A DNA stretch of 53,966 nucleotides from Chromatiaceae bacterium (GTDB lineage: Bacteria; Pseudomonadota; Gammaproteobacteria; Chromatiales; Chromatiaceae): the NCBI GenBank assembly GCA_013426805.1, contig JACDZG010000043.1, forward strand, positions 1-53,966. Direction: 5' to 3'. The position numbers and the translations under genes were made by a program. Positions 7,096-15,650 of the stretch are shown piece after piece. The notes beneath the pieces were generated by a model. That model saw only the letters and a program-made list of their open reading frames with translations, did not search any database and was not told where the DNA came from. The stretch's first letter is position 1; the number at the start of each line of letters is the position of its first letter.

Positions 7096-8015
7096 AGCGC
7101 CATCGCCGCTTGATCAGTTTCGACTGGGCAATGAAGCGCCTGCTGCGCAGCAAAGCCCATTTCGGGATTCTCGAAGGGTTTCTCACCGAGTTGCTGCGCG
7201 AGGAGATACAGATCCTGGAAATCCTGGAGAGCGAGAGCAACAAGGAGACGGCGGCCGACAAACAGAACCGGGTGGACTTGAAGGCGCGCAATGCCGGGGG
7301 TGAAATCATCCTGATCGAGGTGCAATACCAGCGGCAGTTTGATTACTTGCAGCGCATTCTGCACAGCACGGCGCGGACGGTGGTGGAGAATCTCGATGAA
7401 GGCCAGCCCTATGGCGAGGTGGTCAAGGTCGTCTCGGTCAGCATCCTGTATTTCGACCTGGGCCAGGGTGAGGACTACATTTATCACGGTGCCACCCGGT
7501 TTATCGGTCTGCATCGGCAGGATGAATTGCGTCTGAGCGAGGCGCAACAGGACCTCTACCGGCGTCGGGAGCCGCACGCGCTGTTTCCGGAATATTATCT
7601 GATCAAGGTCAATCAGTTCGATGACGTGGCCCGCGACTCACTGGACCAATGGATCTACTTTCTCAAGCACGGGGAAGTGCCGGACGGCTTCTCCGCGCGG
7701 GGACTGCAGGAGGCCAAGGAGCAATTGGATATTCTCAAACTCCCGGAGGCCGAGCGGCGGGCCTACGCGCGTTATCAGGACGATTTGCACCAGCAGGCCA
7801 GTATGGTGGAATCCTCCTATGGCTGGGGGGTGCATCAGGGGCGGAAACTGGGGCGAGAGGAAGGTCGGGAGGAAGGTCAACTGCAGGAGCGTAGACGCAT
7901 TGCGCAAAGTCTGCTGGACCTGATTGCCGATGACCAGTTGCTGGCGGAAAAGACCGGTTTGAGCGTCGAGGACGTGCGCGAGTTGCGGGATGGAGCGTCA
8001 GCGCGGCGGCCATGA
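7092..8015 (+). CDS. Rpn-family PD-(D/E)XK nuclease / putative transposase
   Basis: A 307-aa protein opening with FDWAMKRLLRSKAHFGILEG, the usual start of the Rpn/PDDEXK transposase-like family, with nuclease-core residues in NRVDLKARNAGGEIILIEVQ (D, then E-V-Q). The C-terminal third is charged and has EEGREEG-type repeats (LGREEGREEGQLQERRRIAQ) before a short HTH-like tail (LLAEKTGLSVEDVRELRDG). Family members cut DNA and promote RecA-independent recombination in E. coli. The ATG at 7092 overlaps the antitoxin stop, suggesting translational coupling. A TTG two codons earlier is also possible. It looks intact. Confidence 0.85.
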   Translation: MKRHRRLISFDWAMKRLLRSKAHFGILEGFLTELLREEIQILEILESESNKETAADKQNRVDLKARNAGGEIILIEVQYQRQFDYLQRILHSTARTVVENLDEGQPYGEVVKVVSVSILYFDLGQGEDYIYHGATRFIGLHRQDELRLSEAQQDLYRRREPHALFPEYYLIKVNQFDDVARDSLDQWIYFLKHGEVPDGFSARGLQEAKEQLDILKLPEAERRAYARYQDDLHQQASMVESSYGWGVHQGRKLGREEGREEGQLQERRRIAQSLLDLIADDQLLAEKTGLSVEDVRELRDGASARRP

Positions 8016-8050
8016 TCGCCGGTCCGGCTAAAGCGGCCAGTCGGATTTAT

Positions 8051-8144
8051 CCACAGATGTCACAGATGTCACAGATGTTCACAGATGAAGAAAAACATCT
8101 GTGTTCATCTGTGTTCATCCGTGTTCATCCGTGTTCATCTGTGG
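8051..8144. repeat. Tandem-repeat hairpin (cacagatgt / tcatctgtgt)
   Basis: The left half holds three close copies of cacagatgt and the right half about five copies of tcatcYgtgt. The two halves are complementary, so the whole element can fold into one long hairpin (ccacagatg ... catctgtgg). It contains no ORF and sits in a 245-bp gap between convergent or unrelated genes. Similar atctgtgttcatctgtg arrays are scattered in many bacterial genomes. It could also act as a transcript end for the Rpn gene. Confidence 0.75.
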
Positions 8145-8259
8145 AGCAGATTTCCGCCACCGAGCCTCGGCGGAAGGTCTGGCCTGAGCGATGATCGAGA
8201 CCCGGATGTCGCAGGAACAGGATCCATGAATTCACCCATCACCCCTGAGTGCCTTACCC

Positions 8260-8403
8260 ATGCCTGAGCGTCTGCGCAAGCTGATCGGCATCCTGCTGAT
8301 TTTCGCCGCCGCCGGTGTCGCCTCCGGGCAGGCGCTGCTGGTCTCCTGCTCAGGCCCCGCCGCGGCCGACAGCGTGCCGCGCACCGTCGTCGCACCTGGC
8401 TGA
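8260..8403 (+). CDS. Small membrane or exported peptide (47 aa)
   Basis: ATG at 8260 opens a 47-codon frame ending TGA at 8403. The product has a basic start (MPERLRKL), a hydrophobic stretch (IGILLIFAAAGVASG) and a LLVSCSG segment that could be a lipoprotein-like or ordinary signal sequence. It ends 12 bases before the start of the XpaC-like gene, so the two are probably co-transcribed. The protein is not recognised; the spacing and signal-like composition are the support. Confidence 0.5.
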   Translation: MPERLRKLIGILLIFAAAGVASGQALLVSCSGPAAADSVPRTVVAPG

Positions 8404-8415
8404 CGGAGTGACACC

Positions 8416-9297
8416 ATGCCGCGCCTGCTGTTGCTGACTGCTGTCTTCCTGGTTGCCGCCGCCGGCTTGCTGCTGCTGTGGCGGCACGTGATGCGCCGCG
8501 ACGCCGGACCGGACGCCCCGTCGCCCTCGCCCCTCGCGGGGCTGCTGCTGTTTCTGGTGCCGCTCCCGGTCGCGGTGGCGGCCGTCGTGGCACTCGCCCG
8601 CGGACAGCTCTGGCCTTTGCTCGGCGATACGCTCGGCTATGGCCTGTTTCTGGGCGGCGCATTACTGGTGCGGCGCGGACTCCTGTTTCCAGCAGGCGCC
8701 GCCGGCGTGCGCGGCCCCGTCAAGCTGCTGGGCAGCGCGCTCATCGGCCTTGCCACGGGAGTGACCGCCTGGCTCGGGGTCGGTCACCACCCGGCCATTG
8801 CAGTCGCCTTTGCGCTCGTCGCCCTGCTCGGCTGCTACCTGACCTATGGTTTCGACTGGCACCCCCGCGGATCCAATGGCCCCGCGCTGAGTAAACCAGC
8901 ACGCGCCGCCTTGGCGCAGGCGCAGGAGACCATCACTGCGATCGAGCAGGCGGGCCGCGATATCCGTCAGCCCGACCTCGGCGCCCGGTTGCGGCGCATC
9001 ACCGGGCTCGCGCGTGCCATCCTGAACCGACTGGAGGACGATCCGCGCGATCTGCGCCGCGCCCGCAAGTTTCTCAACGTCTACCTTGATGGAGTCCAGC
9101 GCGTCGTCGCCGGTTATGCGAAGACGCACCAGCATATCAGTGCGCCCGATATCGACGAGCGCTTTCTCCGCGCATTGATCACGGTCGAGGAGGTCTTTCG
9201 GGAGCAGCAGCAGGCCCTGCTGGCAAGCGATCTGGATGAACTCGACGTCCAACTCGAGGTCTTGACCCTGCAGTTGCAGCGCGAAGGCATCATTTAA
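8416..9297 (+). CDS. XpaC-like (5-bromo-4-chloroindolyl phosphate hydrolysis family) membrane protein
   Basis: A 293-aa protein. The first 155 residues carry about five hydrophobic segments (LLLLTAVFLVAAAGLLLLW, LLLFLVPLPVAVAAVVALA, and others). The rest is helical and resembles the XpaC family (RKFLNVYLDGVQRVVAGYAK, FLRALITVEEVFREQQQALL, LDVQLEVLTLQLQREGI). XpaC proteins often sit beside TelA-type toxic-anion resistance genes, but none is here. Biochemical function is unsettled. Start chosen at the ATG after a weak ggagtg ribosome site; the gene follows the 47-aa ORF closely. Confidence 0.7.
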   Translation: MPRLLLLTAVFLVAAAGLLLLWRHVMRRDAGPDAPSPSPLAGLLLFLVPLPVAVAAVVALARGQLWPLLGDTLGYGLFLGGALLVRRGLLFPAGAAGVRGPVKLLGSALIGLATGVTAWLGVGHHPAIAVAFALVALLGCYLTYGFDWHPRGSNGPALSKPARAALAQAQETITAIEQAGRDIRQPDLGARLRRITGLARAILNRLEDDPRDLRRARKFLNVYLDGVQRVVAGYAKTHQHISAPDIDERFLRALITVEEVFREQQQALLASDLDELDVQLEVLTLQLQREGII

Positions 9298-9303
9298 GGC
9301 AAT

Positions 9304-11100
9304 CTACTCGACCGCTTCAGCGGCAGGCGCGGCGATTCGGGGATCGGGGCCGTTGCGGATCGCCGCCAGCGCCGGCAGTTCCAGCGAGCGCAGCAGAGGG
9401 CCGGGTGCGGTCTCCTCCGGAATCCGCCAGAGTCCCAGTCGGGTCAGGGCGATGCCGAGCCGCGGGGAGGCACTGACCACGGCCAGGGGCACCGCGAGCA
9501 AGGCGCCCAGGAAAAAGGGGAGTAACCAGAAGGCCGCGGCGCCTGTCGCGGTTCCCAGCCAGACCAAGGCGGCCAGTCCCACCAGCGTTTGGGGCCAGAG
9601 TCGGCCCAGCGCCTCGGCCCAGCCGACTTGATGACCGCCGCGCTGCTGCGGGTCCCAGCCCAGGGTGCGGCCGGCCAGGAGGCCGCCGATGAACAGGGTG
9701 TGGGCGATGGCCATCACCGGGGCCAACAAGGTGAAGAACAGGATTTCAGCCACCGTGCTTGCGAGCACCCGCCCGACCCCGCCGAAGGCGCGGCGCGCGT
9801 CGGGGGTCAGCAGCAGGTCGGTCAGCGCGGCGAGCTTGGGCGCGAAGACCATGAGCATGAGCAGGGTGAAGAGCATGAGCCCCAACGCCGGGTCCACCAG
9901 TGCCCCGGGGTCCGCGGTCAGGCCCGGACGCATGGCCAGGATCGCCATCAGAGCGACCCACGCGGGTGACGCCAGGAACATCAGGATGGCCAGTACCAGT
10001 TGCACCCGGCTGACCGGCCGCAGCCCCGGCAGGCGCAGCAGCCGGAGATACTGCATATTGCCTTGGCACCAGCGCAGGTCCCGGCGGATGAATTGCAGCA
10101 GGGTCGGGGGGTTCTCTTCCCAACTGCCGCCCTCCGTCGGCAGCACCCGCACCGCGTACCCGGCGCGGCGCATCAGCACCGCTTCCACCTGGTCGTGACT
10201 CAACACCCAGCCCCCCAGCGGCGGGCGGCTCGGCAGCCGCGGTAGTCGGCAGTGTTCCCGGAAGGGTGCGACCCGCAGCAGTGCGTTGTGGCCCCAATAG
10301 GGTCCGCAATCGCCTTGCCACCAGGCGCTGCCTAACGTGTAGGAGCGCATGCCCAGCCGCATCCCGAACTGGAAGGCGCGGGCGAAGGCGCTCGCGGTGG
10401 GCAGGCCGACGACAAGACTCTGGAGGATGCCCAGGCGCGGGTTCGCCTGCATGATCCGCACCAGGCGCAGGATGCTGTCTGCCGCCATCAGGCTGTCCGC
10501 ATCCAGGATCAGGGCGAGGTCCAGGTTCCGACCCTGATCCGCCAGAAAGGACTGAATGTTGCCCGCCTTGTAACCCGGGTTCCGGTCGCGGCGGCGGTAG
10601 CCGATTGCCAGGCGGTCGGCCCAGTCCCGTTGCAGTCGTTCGATGGCCGCCGTCTCGGCCGCGAGACAATCGGGCCGATCCGAGTCGCTGAGCACCCAGA
10701 CCTGAAAGCGTTCACCGTGGCCGGACGCCGCGAGTCCGGCAATCATCCGGCTCAGGTTGCGGGCGACCGTCGTCACCGACTCATTGCGGATGCAGCTCAG
10801 GATGCCGGTATTCAGGGTGATGGGCGTCGTTTGATCGCCGTCATCCAGTCCGGAGCCGACGGCGGGCGGACGCCGCATCAGGATCAGCCCGATGACCGCG
10901 TTCCAAAACCCGATGACGGTCCAGGGCAGGGTGAGTACGAAGCACAGGGCCAAGGTCCAGTCCCAGGCGTCGAACCCGTTGCCCGCCAGGGCCGCGACCA
11001 TCAGGGCGGCCATCCCGACCACCGTGAAGGTCACCAGCAGGGCGAAGGCCCAGCGGCGCGGGCGGTAGTCGATCGGTGTGATCGGTGGTGCGGCAGGCAT
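9304..11100 (-). CDS. opgH: Glucans biosynthesis glucosyltransferase H
   Basis: A multi-span GT2 membrane glucosyltransferase making the beta-glucan backbone of osmoregulated periplasmic glucans. Seen: N-terminal membrane spans (WAFALLVTFTVVGMAALMVA), the UDP-glucose site (YKAGNIQSFL and ALILDADS), WWQGDCGPYWGHNALLR, the Q/RxxRW-type motif RRDLRWCQGNMQYLRLL, then several C-terminal spans. At 598 residues from the ATG at 11100 it lacks the long N-terminal extension of E. coli OpgH (847 aa), like many short homologues. An ATG at 11199 would add 33 weakly supported residues. The usual partner opgG is not adjacent. Runs tail to tail with the XpaC-like gene, 6 bp apart. Confidence 0.9.
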   Translation of the reverse strand: MPAAPPITPIDYRPRRWAFALLVTFTVVGMAALMVAALAGNGFDAWDWTLALCFVLTLPWTVIGFWNAVIGLILMRRPPAVGSGLDDGDQTTPITLNTGILSCIRNESVTTVARNLSRMIAGLAASGHGERFQVWVLSDSDRPDCLAAETAAIERLQRDWADRLAIGYRRRDRNPGYKAGNIQSFLADQGRNLDLALILDADSLMAADSILRLVRIMQANPRLGILQSLVVGLPTASAFARAFQFGMRLGMRSYTLGSAWWQGDCGPYWGHNALLRVAPFREHCRLPRLPSRPPLGGWVLSHDQVEAVLMRRAGYAVRVLPTEGGSWEENPPTLLQFIRRDLRWCQGNMQYLRLLRLPGLRPVSRVQLVLAILMFLASPAWVALMAILAMRPGLTADPGALVDPALGLMLFTLLMLMVFAPKLAALTDLLLTPDARRAFGGVGRVLASTVAEILFFTLLAPVMAIAHTLFIGGLLAGRTLGWDPQQRGGHQVGWAEALGRLWPQTLVGLAALVWLGTATGAAAFWLLPFFLGALLAVPLAVVSASPRLGIALTRLGLWRIPEETAPGPLLRSLELPALAAIRNGPDPRIAAPAAEAVE

Positions 11101-11333
11101 ACAGGGCCTCGGCGAAGCAGGTGGTAAGATCACGGGGCGCGTTGCGTCGGCGTCGTGGCGGCGATCTACGCAAATTTGGGGAGGATCACGAATAGCCAAG
11201 TCGCGCGCACTGCGCTCAGGTCCTTATTCCCGCGCCGCGGAGCCCACGGGGTTCGGTCGAGATCACGCGGGTGCGCCCCAATGCTTGTTGTTCGCGACAG
11301 CATTCTTGCCACACGAGTCCCGTTCAATCGGCG

Positions 11334-12278
11334 ATGGATCAAACCTTGATGGTACGCGGCGACACGGTTGAGTACGGGGCTCCACTCCCGGCGGAGACGC
11401 GCGCCTGGCGGGTGATCCGTGCGCTTGCGGGGTATGCGCGCCGTACCGCGATGGACTCGCGGCCGTGCGAGGACCCTGGGGATGGTCACTGGACCTGGCG
11501 CCCGGATCAGGGCTGGGTCGCGGCGCGTCCGGCCACGGATCCGGTCGAACGCGATCTGCTGGACCTCTACCTGCCCTTGTGCGCTCCGGTCGGGGACGGC
11601 TGTCGGATGACGGCGCATTTGGGACAGAGCCTGGACGGCTACATCGCGACCGCCAACGGCGACTCCTGCTTCGTGACGGGCCCGGACAACATTCGCCATC
11701 TGCATCGGATGCGCGCGCTCAGCGACGGCGTCCTGGTCGGGACCGAGACCGCTGTCCGCGACGACCCGCGCCTCACCACCCGGCTGGTGCCGGGCGCGAA
11801 CCCGGTCCGGGTCATTCTGGACCGGCAACGCCGGCTTGGCTCCCATCTGCGGGTTTTTACCGACGGGGCCGCCGCGACCCTGCTGTGCTGCGACCGCGCA
11901 CACGTCTCCGCGGGCCGCGACCGTCAGGGTCAGGCGCGGGTCATCGGTCTGCCGATCCGCGATGGACGTCTGGACCTGACTGCCCTGCTGGAGACGCTGG
12001 CTGACCTGGGCTTGCGGCGGATCTTTGTCGAGGGCGGCGGGGCCACGGTCTCGGCCTTCCTGACGGCCGGTCTGCTGGACCGGCTGCAGCTCGCCGTCGC
12101 CCCCCTGCTCATCGGGACCGGCCGGCCCGGATTGCGCATCCCCGCCCCTGAGCGCCTTGCCGATGCGCGGCGACCGGCCGTCCGGCTCTTCCGCATGGGC
12201 GCGGACCTGCTGTATGACCTGGACCTGAGGCGCGAAAGCGCTGCGGTTCCGCTCACGCCGGTGACGCGCGTCCTATGA
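11334..12278 (+). CDS. RibD C-terminal-domain (HTP reductase-like) protein
   Basis: A 314-aa protein. Residues about 100-310 match the RibD_C/dihydrofolate-reductase-like fold: MTAHLGQSLDGYIAT at the substrate site, VLVGTETAVRDDPRLTTR, NPVRVILDRQRRLG, RRIFVEGGGATVSAFLTAGL and LLIGTGRPGL. The deaminase half of RibD is missing and the first 90 residues are unfamiliar. It probably reduces a pterin- or pyrimidine-like substrate with NADPH. It converges on the five-gene minus-strand cluster with no gap (stop codons at 12276-12278 and 12279-12281), so it may belong to the same pathway. The start could also be 11271 or 11349; no clear ribosome site decides. Confidence 0.8.
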   Translation: MDQTLMVRGDTVEYGAPLPAETRAWRVIRALAGYARRTAMDSRPCEDPGDGHWTWRPDQGWVAARPATDPVERDLLDLYLPLCAPVGDGCRMTAHLGQSLDGYIATANGDSCFVTGPDNIRHLHRMRALSDGVLVGTETAVRDDPRLTTRLVPGANPVRVILDRQRRLGSHLRVFTDGAAATLLCCDRAHVSAGRDRQGQARVIGLPIRDGRLDLTALLETLADLGLRRIFVEGGGATVSAFLTAGLLDRLQLAVAPLLIGTGRPGLRIPAPERLADARRPAVRLFRMGADLLYDLDLRRESAAVPLTPVTRVL

Positions 12279-13190
12279 TCAAGACGGCAGGAACAAGGCG
12301 TCCTGGTGCCCGACCGTGATCTGCGAGTCGCCGGCGCCGATCCACCCCAGACGGGTGTCCCGCCAATCGGCGATGACCGCGGCACGCTCGGCCGCCTGGG
12401 CCGGGCCAAGCGCAGCCGCGGACTGTTCGGTCGCGGCGGCGGCCCAGCCAGCCACCAGGGCTTCCTGGAGCGCGGTTTGCTCACGGGCCAGCAGCCAGTC
12501 GCTGTCTGCCGTTTCCACCGTGAATCCCAGGGTGCGCGCCAGGTACGCGAGCCGGGCGGACGCGCTGGGTCCCAGCGCGGGTCCCAGGCCCTTGTCGCGG
12601 CGCTGGTGCGCGTTCACCAAGCCGATGACCGGGCCGTCGAGTCGATGGCGGGGCTCCAGCCCCACCCGGCCGTCGTAGGTCAGGGCCAGCAGCAGCGGTG
12701 AGCCGGCCGCCGCGGCGGCGCGCAGCAGGTCGAGCAGCCAGGGCTCGGAGACCAGGTCGAGCAGGGCCGCGGCAGTCACCAGGGTCCCGGCCTTGAGGTT
12801 CAGGCCGGTGGCGCCCTGGGCGAGATCGTATGCACGCGGCACGATGTCCCAGCGGGAACCATCCCCGTCGATGCGCAGCCCGGTCGCTCCCGGAGTCGCC
12901 TCCAGCCCGCGGTCGCGCGCCCAGGCGGTGGTCCGGTGCGGCAGCGCGGCAAGCAACGCGAGGTCGCGGTCCAGACAGGTCCAGGCCTGACGGCCGTGCA
13001 GGCGCGGGGCCAGCCAGCGCAGGTTCAAACCGGTACCGCAGCCTAGGTCCAGAATGTCCAGGGAAGCGGCCGGTGCGGGCGTCGGGCGGGCGGCCAGCCA
13101 CCCGGCGAGCTGCTCCGCCAAGTGGACACAACGCGCTTGGACATCCGCCGGCTCACGCAGGGCGAGCCAGGTCGGGCTGAAGTCAGACAT
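12279..13190 (-). CDS. Class I SAM-dependent methyltransferase
   Basis: A 303-aa protein with the Rossmann motif I LDILDLGCGTGLNLRWLAPR and the acidic end of strand 2 (AWTCLDRDLALLAAL). A C-terminal region (LGFTVETADSDWLLAREQ) resembles small-metabolite methyltransferases. The ATG at 13190 lies eight bases inside the end of the glycosyltransferase gene, so translation is coupled. It is the last gene of the operon running from the zinc-type dehydrogenase. Substrate unknown; by neighbours, a pterin-derived or glycosylated compound is possible. Confidence 0.82.
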   Translation of the reverse strand: MSDFSPTWLALREPADVQARCVHLAEQLAGWLAARPTPAPAASLDILDLGCGTGLNLRWLAPRLHGRQAWTCLDRDLALLAALPHRTTAWARDRGLEATPGATGLRIDGDGSRWDIVPRAYDLAQGATGLNLKAGTLVTAAALLDLVSEPWLLDLLRAAAAAGSPLLLALTYDGRVGLEPRHRLDGPVIGLVNAHQRRDKGLGPALGPSASARLAYLARTLGFTVETADSDWLLAREQTALQEALVAGWAAAATEQSAAALGPAQAAERAAVIADWRDTRLGWIGAGDSQITVGHQDALFLPS

Positions 13191-14241
13191 CACAGAGTTC
13201 CTCAATGGAGCGGGCGAAGGCCGCCGCCGCGGTCTGCCAGGTCGGCAAGCCCAGGCCAGCCGCGCGGGAGCCGGCGGCCAGGCGGTGACGGAGCTTTGGT
13301 TCGTCCAGCAGGCGGGCGAGTGCGGCCGTCAGCGCGGCCGGGTCGTCCGGCGCGACCAGCAGTCCGGCCGTGGGCGGGACCGTCGCGGGCACGGCGCCGA
13401 CGCGGGTGGCGAGGATCGGCAGGCCGTGCGCCAGCGCCTCGGCGCAGGCCATGCCATAGCCCTCGAAGCGGGTGGCCAGGACGAACAGGTCGGCGTCATC
13501 ATAGCATCGGGCCAGTGCCGCGTTGTCCAGGACGCCGGCAAAGGTGACGCGCCCGGCCAGGTCCAGCGCGTCGCACAATGCGGTCAACCGGGCGGCATAG
13601 GCGGGATCGCGCGCGGGGCTGCCGACACAGGTCAGATGCCAGTCGCGACCGCGCAGGGGTGCGAGCGCCTGGAGCAACAGGTCGTGCCCCTTGCGCTCGG
13701 TGAGGGCGGCGACACACAGCAGTTGCAGGGGGCCGCCCGTCGAGCCCCGCGCGGCCGAGGCCGGGTCCGTGCCCGGCTCCACCACCCGGATGCGCGTGCG
13801 CGGCACCTGATAGTCCCCCAGCAGGTCGGCGGTCGCGGCGCTGGTGACGATCACTCCGCGCGCGGCGGCGAGCGCGCGGGTCTCCGACTGCCGCAGGGCG
13901 GCGACCCGTGCGGGCACGAGCCCGCTCTCGGCGGCCAGGGGGTGATGGATCAGGGCGATCAGCCGCAGGCGCCCGCCGTGGGCCGCGGCCGCGGCGGGCA
14001 GAGCGCCGAAGGCGAGGCCGTCGACCACCACCGCTGCCCCGTCGCGGAGTGCGGCCAGGGTGCGCGCCGCGGCGGTCAGCGCGTCCGTGCTCGGGTCGGG
14101 GAAGCTCGCATCCAGGCGGCCGACCTCCACCTGCCACCCCAAGTCGCGCAAACCGGCGATGACTCGCCGATCATATTCGTAGCCGCCGGTGGGCGTGTCC
14201 AGGGCACCGGGGACCAGGAACCACAGTGGGCGCTTGCTCAC
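13183..14241 (-). CDS. Glycosyltransferase family 4 protein
   Basis: A 352-aa GT-B enzyme. The N-terminal half has GGYEYDRRVIAGLRDLGW, and the C-terminal half has the donor-site pattern LLCVAALTERKGHDLLLQAL, then DDADLFVLATRFEGYGMACA and EALAHGLPILATRVGAVPA (the E-x7-E region of GT4 enzymes). It transfers a sugar from a nucleotide sugar with retention of configuration. It lies between a pterin synthase homologue and a methyltransferase with gaps of 9 bp and minus 8 bp, so the acceptor may be the pathway product. It is less likely to be a lipopolysaccharide enzyme, because no other polysaccharide genes are near. Confidence 0.88.
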   Translation of the reverse strand: MSKRPLWFLVPGALDTPTGGYEYDRRVIAGLRDLGWQVEVGRLDASFPDPSTDALTAAARTLAALRDGAAVVVDGLAFGALPAAAAAHGGRLRLIALIHHPLAAESGLVPARVAALRQSETRALAAARGVIVTSAATADLLGDYQVPRTRIRVVEPGTDPASAARGSTGGPLQLLCVAALTERKGHDLLLQALAPLRGRDWHLTCVGSPARDPAYAARLTALCDALDLAGRVTFAGVLDNAALARCYDDADLFVLATRFEGYGMACAEALAHGLPILATRVGAVPATVPPTAGLLVAPDDPAALTAALARLLDEPKLRHRLAAGSRAAGLGLPTWQTAAAAFARSIEELCDV

Positions 14242-14250
14242 ATTCGACGG

Positions 14251-14652
14251 CTAGAGTTCCGCCTCATAGGCAGCCCAGGCGAGGTGCGACTCACGCAGCA
14301 CCACGCGCAGGGCGGTGATGCCGCGCGCCGCTTCGCCCAGTTCGCCGGCGGCGAGGCGGGCGGCCATGCCGTCGAACACCTGCCGGGCCAGGAATTCGGT
14401 GGTGGTGTTTTGCGCGCGCAGGGCCGGATGCTCATCGAGGTTCCGATAATCGAAGTCGGCCAGCACGCCGCGTAACGCCTGTCCGGCGAGCCCGATGTCG
14501 ACCACCAGATTGTCCGCGTCCAGCGCGGGGCGGCGAAACTCCAGATCCACTACATAGGTGGCCCCATGAAGCCGCTGGGCGGGTCCGAACACCTCGCCGC
14601 GGAAGCTGTGGGCGATCATCATGTGGTCGCGGACGCAGAGGCTGTACATCAT
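14251..14652 (-). CDS. 6-pyruvoyltetrahydropterin / 6-carboxytetrahydropterin synthase homologue, atypical active site
   Basis: A 133-aa protein of the PTPS/QueD fold: [20 protein letters not shown] with the first zinc-type histidine, then [41 protein letters not shown] and [13 protein letters not shown]. In QueD and PTPS the site reads C..xHGH; here it reads PAQRLHGAT, so the usual catalytic cysteine and the second histidine of HGH are both absent. The reaction is therefore probably not queuosine precursor synthesis. It may be a related pterin side-chain reaction. Queuosine genes (queC, queE) are absent nearby. Spaced 8 bp from the upstream dehydrogenase gene. Confidence 0.85.
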   Translation of the reverse strand: MMYSLCVRDHMMIAHSFRGEVFGPAQRLHGATYVVDLEFRRPALDADNLVVDIGLAGQALRGVLADFDYRNLDEHPALRAQNTTTEFLARQVFDGMAARLAAGELGEAARGITALRVVLRESHLAWAAYEAEL

Positions 14653-14660
14653 TCATTTCC

Positions 14661-15635
14661 TCAGGGGTACCGGATGCGGTGCATCAGGGTGTCGCCCGGC
14701 CCCTGGGCCAGGCGCGCCTGGACCGCGGGCAGGTCGGTGAAGGGATCTTCGCCGGTGATCAGCCGCTCGAGAACCGGGTCGTCCAGCAGCGACAGCGCGA
14801 GTGCCAGACGGCGGCGGTGGTCCCAGCGCGCCCGCTGGGCCGCCGCGATGCTCCCCACCTGCGACGAGCGCAGGGTGAGCCGCCGCTGGTGGAATCCCTG
14901 GCCCAGGGGCAGGGTGACGGCGCGGGTGCCGTACCAACTCAGTTCCAATACCGTGGACTCGAAACCCGCGATGCGCAGGGCCTCGACCAGTCCGGCCGCT
15001 GATCCGCTGGCGTGGATCACGAGGTCTGCGTCCTCACCGTGCGCACCCGGTGCCGCGAACGCCAAGCCCAGCGCGGCGGCGATCTCCGCCCGGTTGGGGT
15101 TGGTGTCGATCAGCGTCACCGCGCAGCCGGGCAGGCGCCCGGCGAGCCAGGCGCACAGGCAGCCCAGGGTGCCGCCGCCGATGACCGCGATCCGATCCCC
15201 GATGCGGGGGGCGGCGTCCCAGAGTCCGTTGACCGCGGTCTCCAACAGGGCGGCGAGCACCGCGCGCCCCGGCGGCACCGCGGCGGGCAGCGGGTGAACC
15301 GCGGTCGCCGGGACCCGATAACGGGTCTGATGCGGATAGAGACAGAAGACGGCCCGGCCCAGCAGGGGCGTCAGCCCCTCCTCGACCAGCCCCACGCTGC
15401 AATAGCCGTACTTGACCGGCCAGGGGAAGTCGCCGGTCTGGAAGGGTGCGCGCATGGTCGCGTACTCACTCGTCGGCACTTCACCACGCCAGACCAGCGA
15501 CTCGGTGCCGCGGCTGATGCCGCTGTAGAGCGTACGGATCAGGCAGTCGCCCGCTTGCGGGTCGCTCAGCGGCTCGGGACGCAGTTCGCCCTGGCCGGGG
15601 CCGATGACCCAGAAGGCGCGGGTTGGTTCGCTCAC
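14661..15635 (-). CDS. Zinc-type medium-chain alcohol dehydrogenase family protein
   Basis: A 324-aa MDR-superfamily protein. The N-terminal catalytic domain has LIRTLYSGISRGTESLVWRG in place of the canonical zinc-site start, and the Rossmann part has GDRIAVIGGGTLGCLCAWLA followed by AVTLIDTNPNRAEIAAALG. The usual catalytic Cys and the GHE motif are not obvious, so it may be a zinc-free member related to bchC-type dehydrogenases. It is the first gene of the compact cluster dehydrogenase, PTPS homologue, GT4, methyltransferase, and likely sets the redox state of the shared substrate. It lies 15 bp downstream of the thioesterase gene, so the transcript may start further up. Confidence 0.82.
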   Translation of the reverse strand: MSEPTRAFWVIGPGQGELRPEPLSDPQAGDCLIRTLYSGISRGTESLVWRGEVPTSEYATMRAPFQTGDFPWPVKYGYCSVGLVEEGLTPLLGRAVFCLYPHQTRYRVPATAVHPLPAAVPPGRAVLAALLETAVNGLWDAAPRIGDRIAVIGGGTLGCLCAWLAGRLPGCAVTLIDTNPNRAEIAAALGLAFAAPGAHGEDADLVIHASGSAAGLVEALRIAGFESTVLELSWYGTRAVTLPLGQGFHQRRLTLRSSQVGSIAAAQRARWDHRRRLALALSLLDDPVLERLITGEDPFTDLPAVQARLAQGPGDTLMHRIRYP

Positions 15636-15650
15636 GCGTGCGATGCGCTG

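Noticed and set aside
13054-14475. 473-aa plus-strand open frame over the GT4 and methyltransferase genes
   Set aside because: The minus strand has clear GT4 and methyltransferase motifs; this frame is G/R-rich noise.
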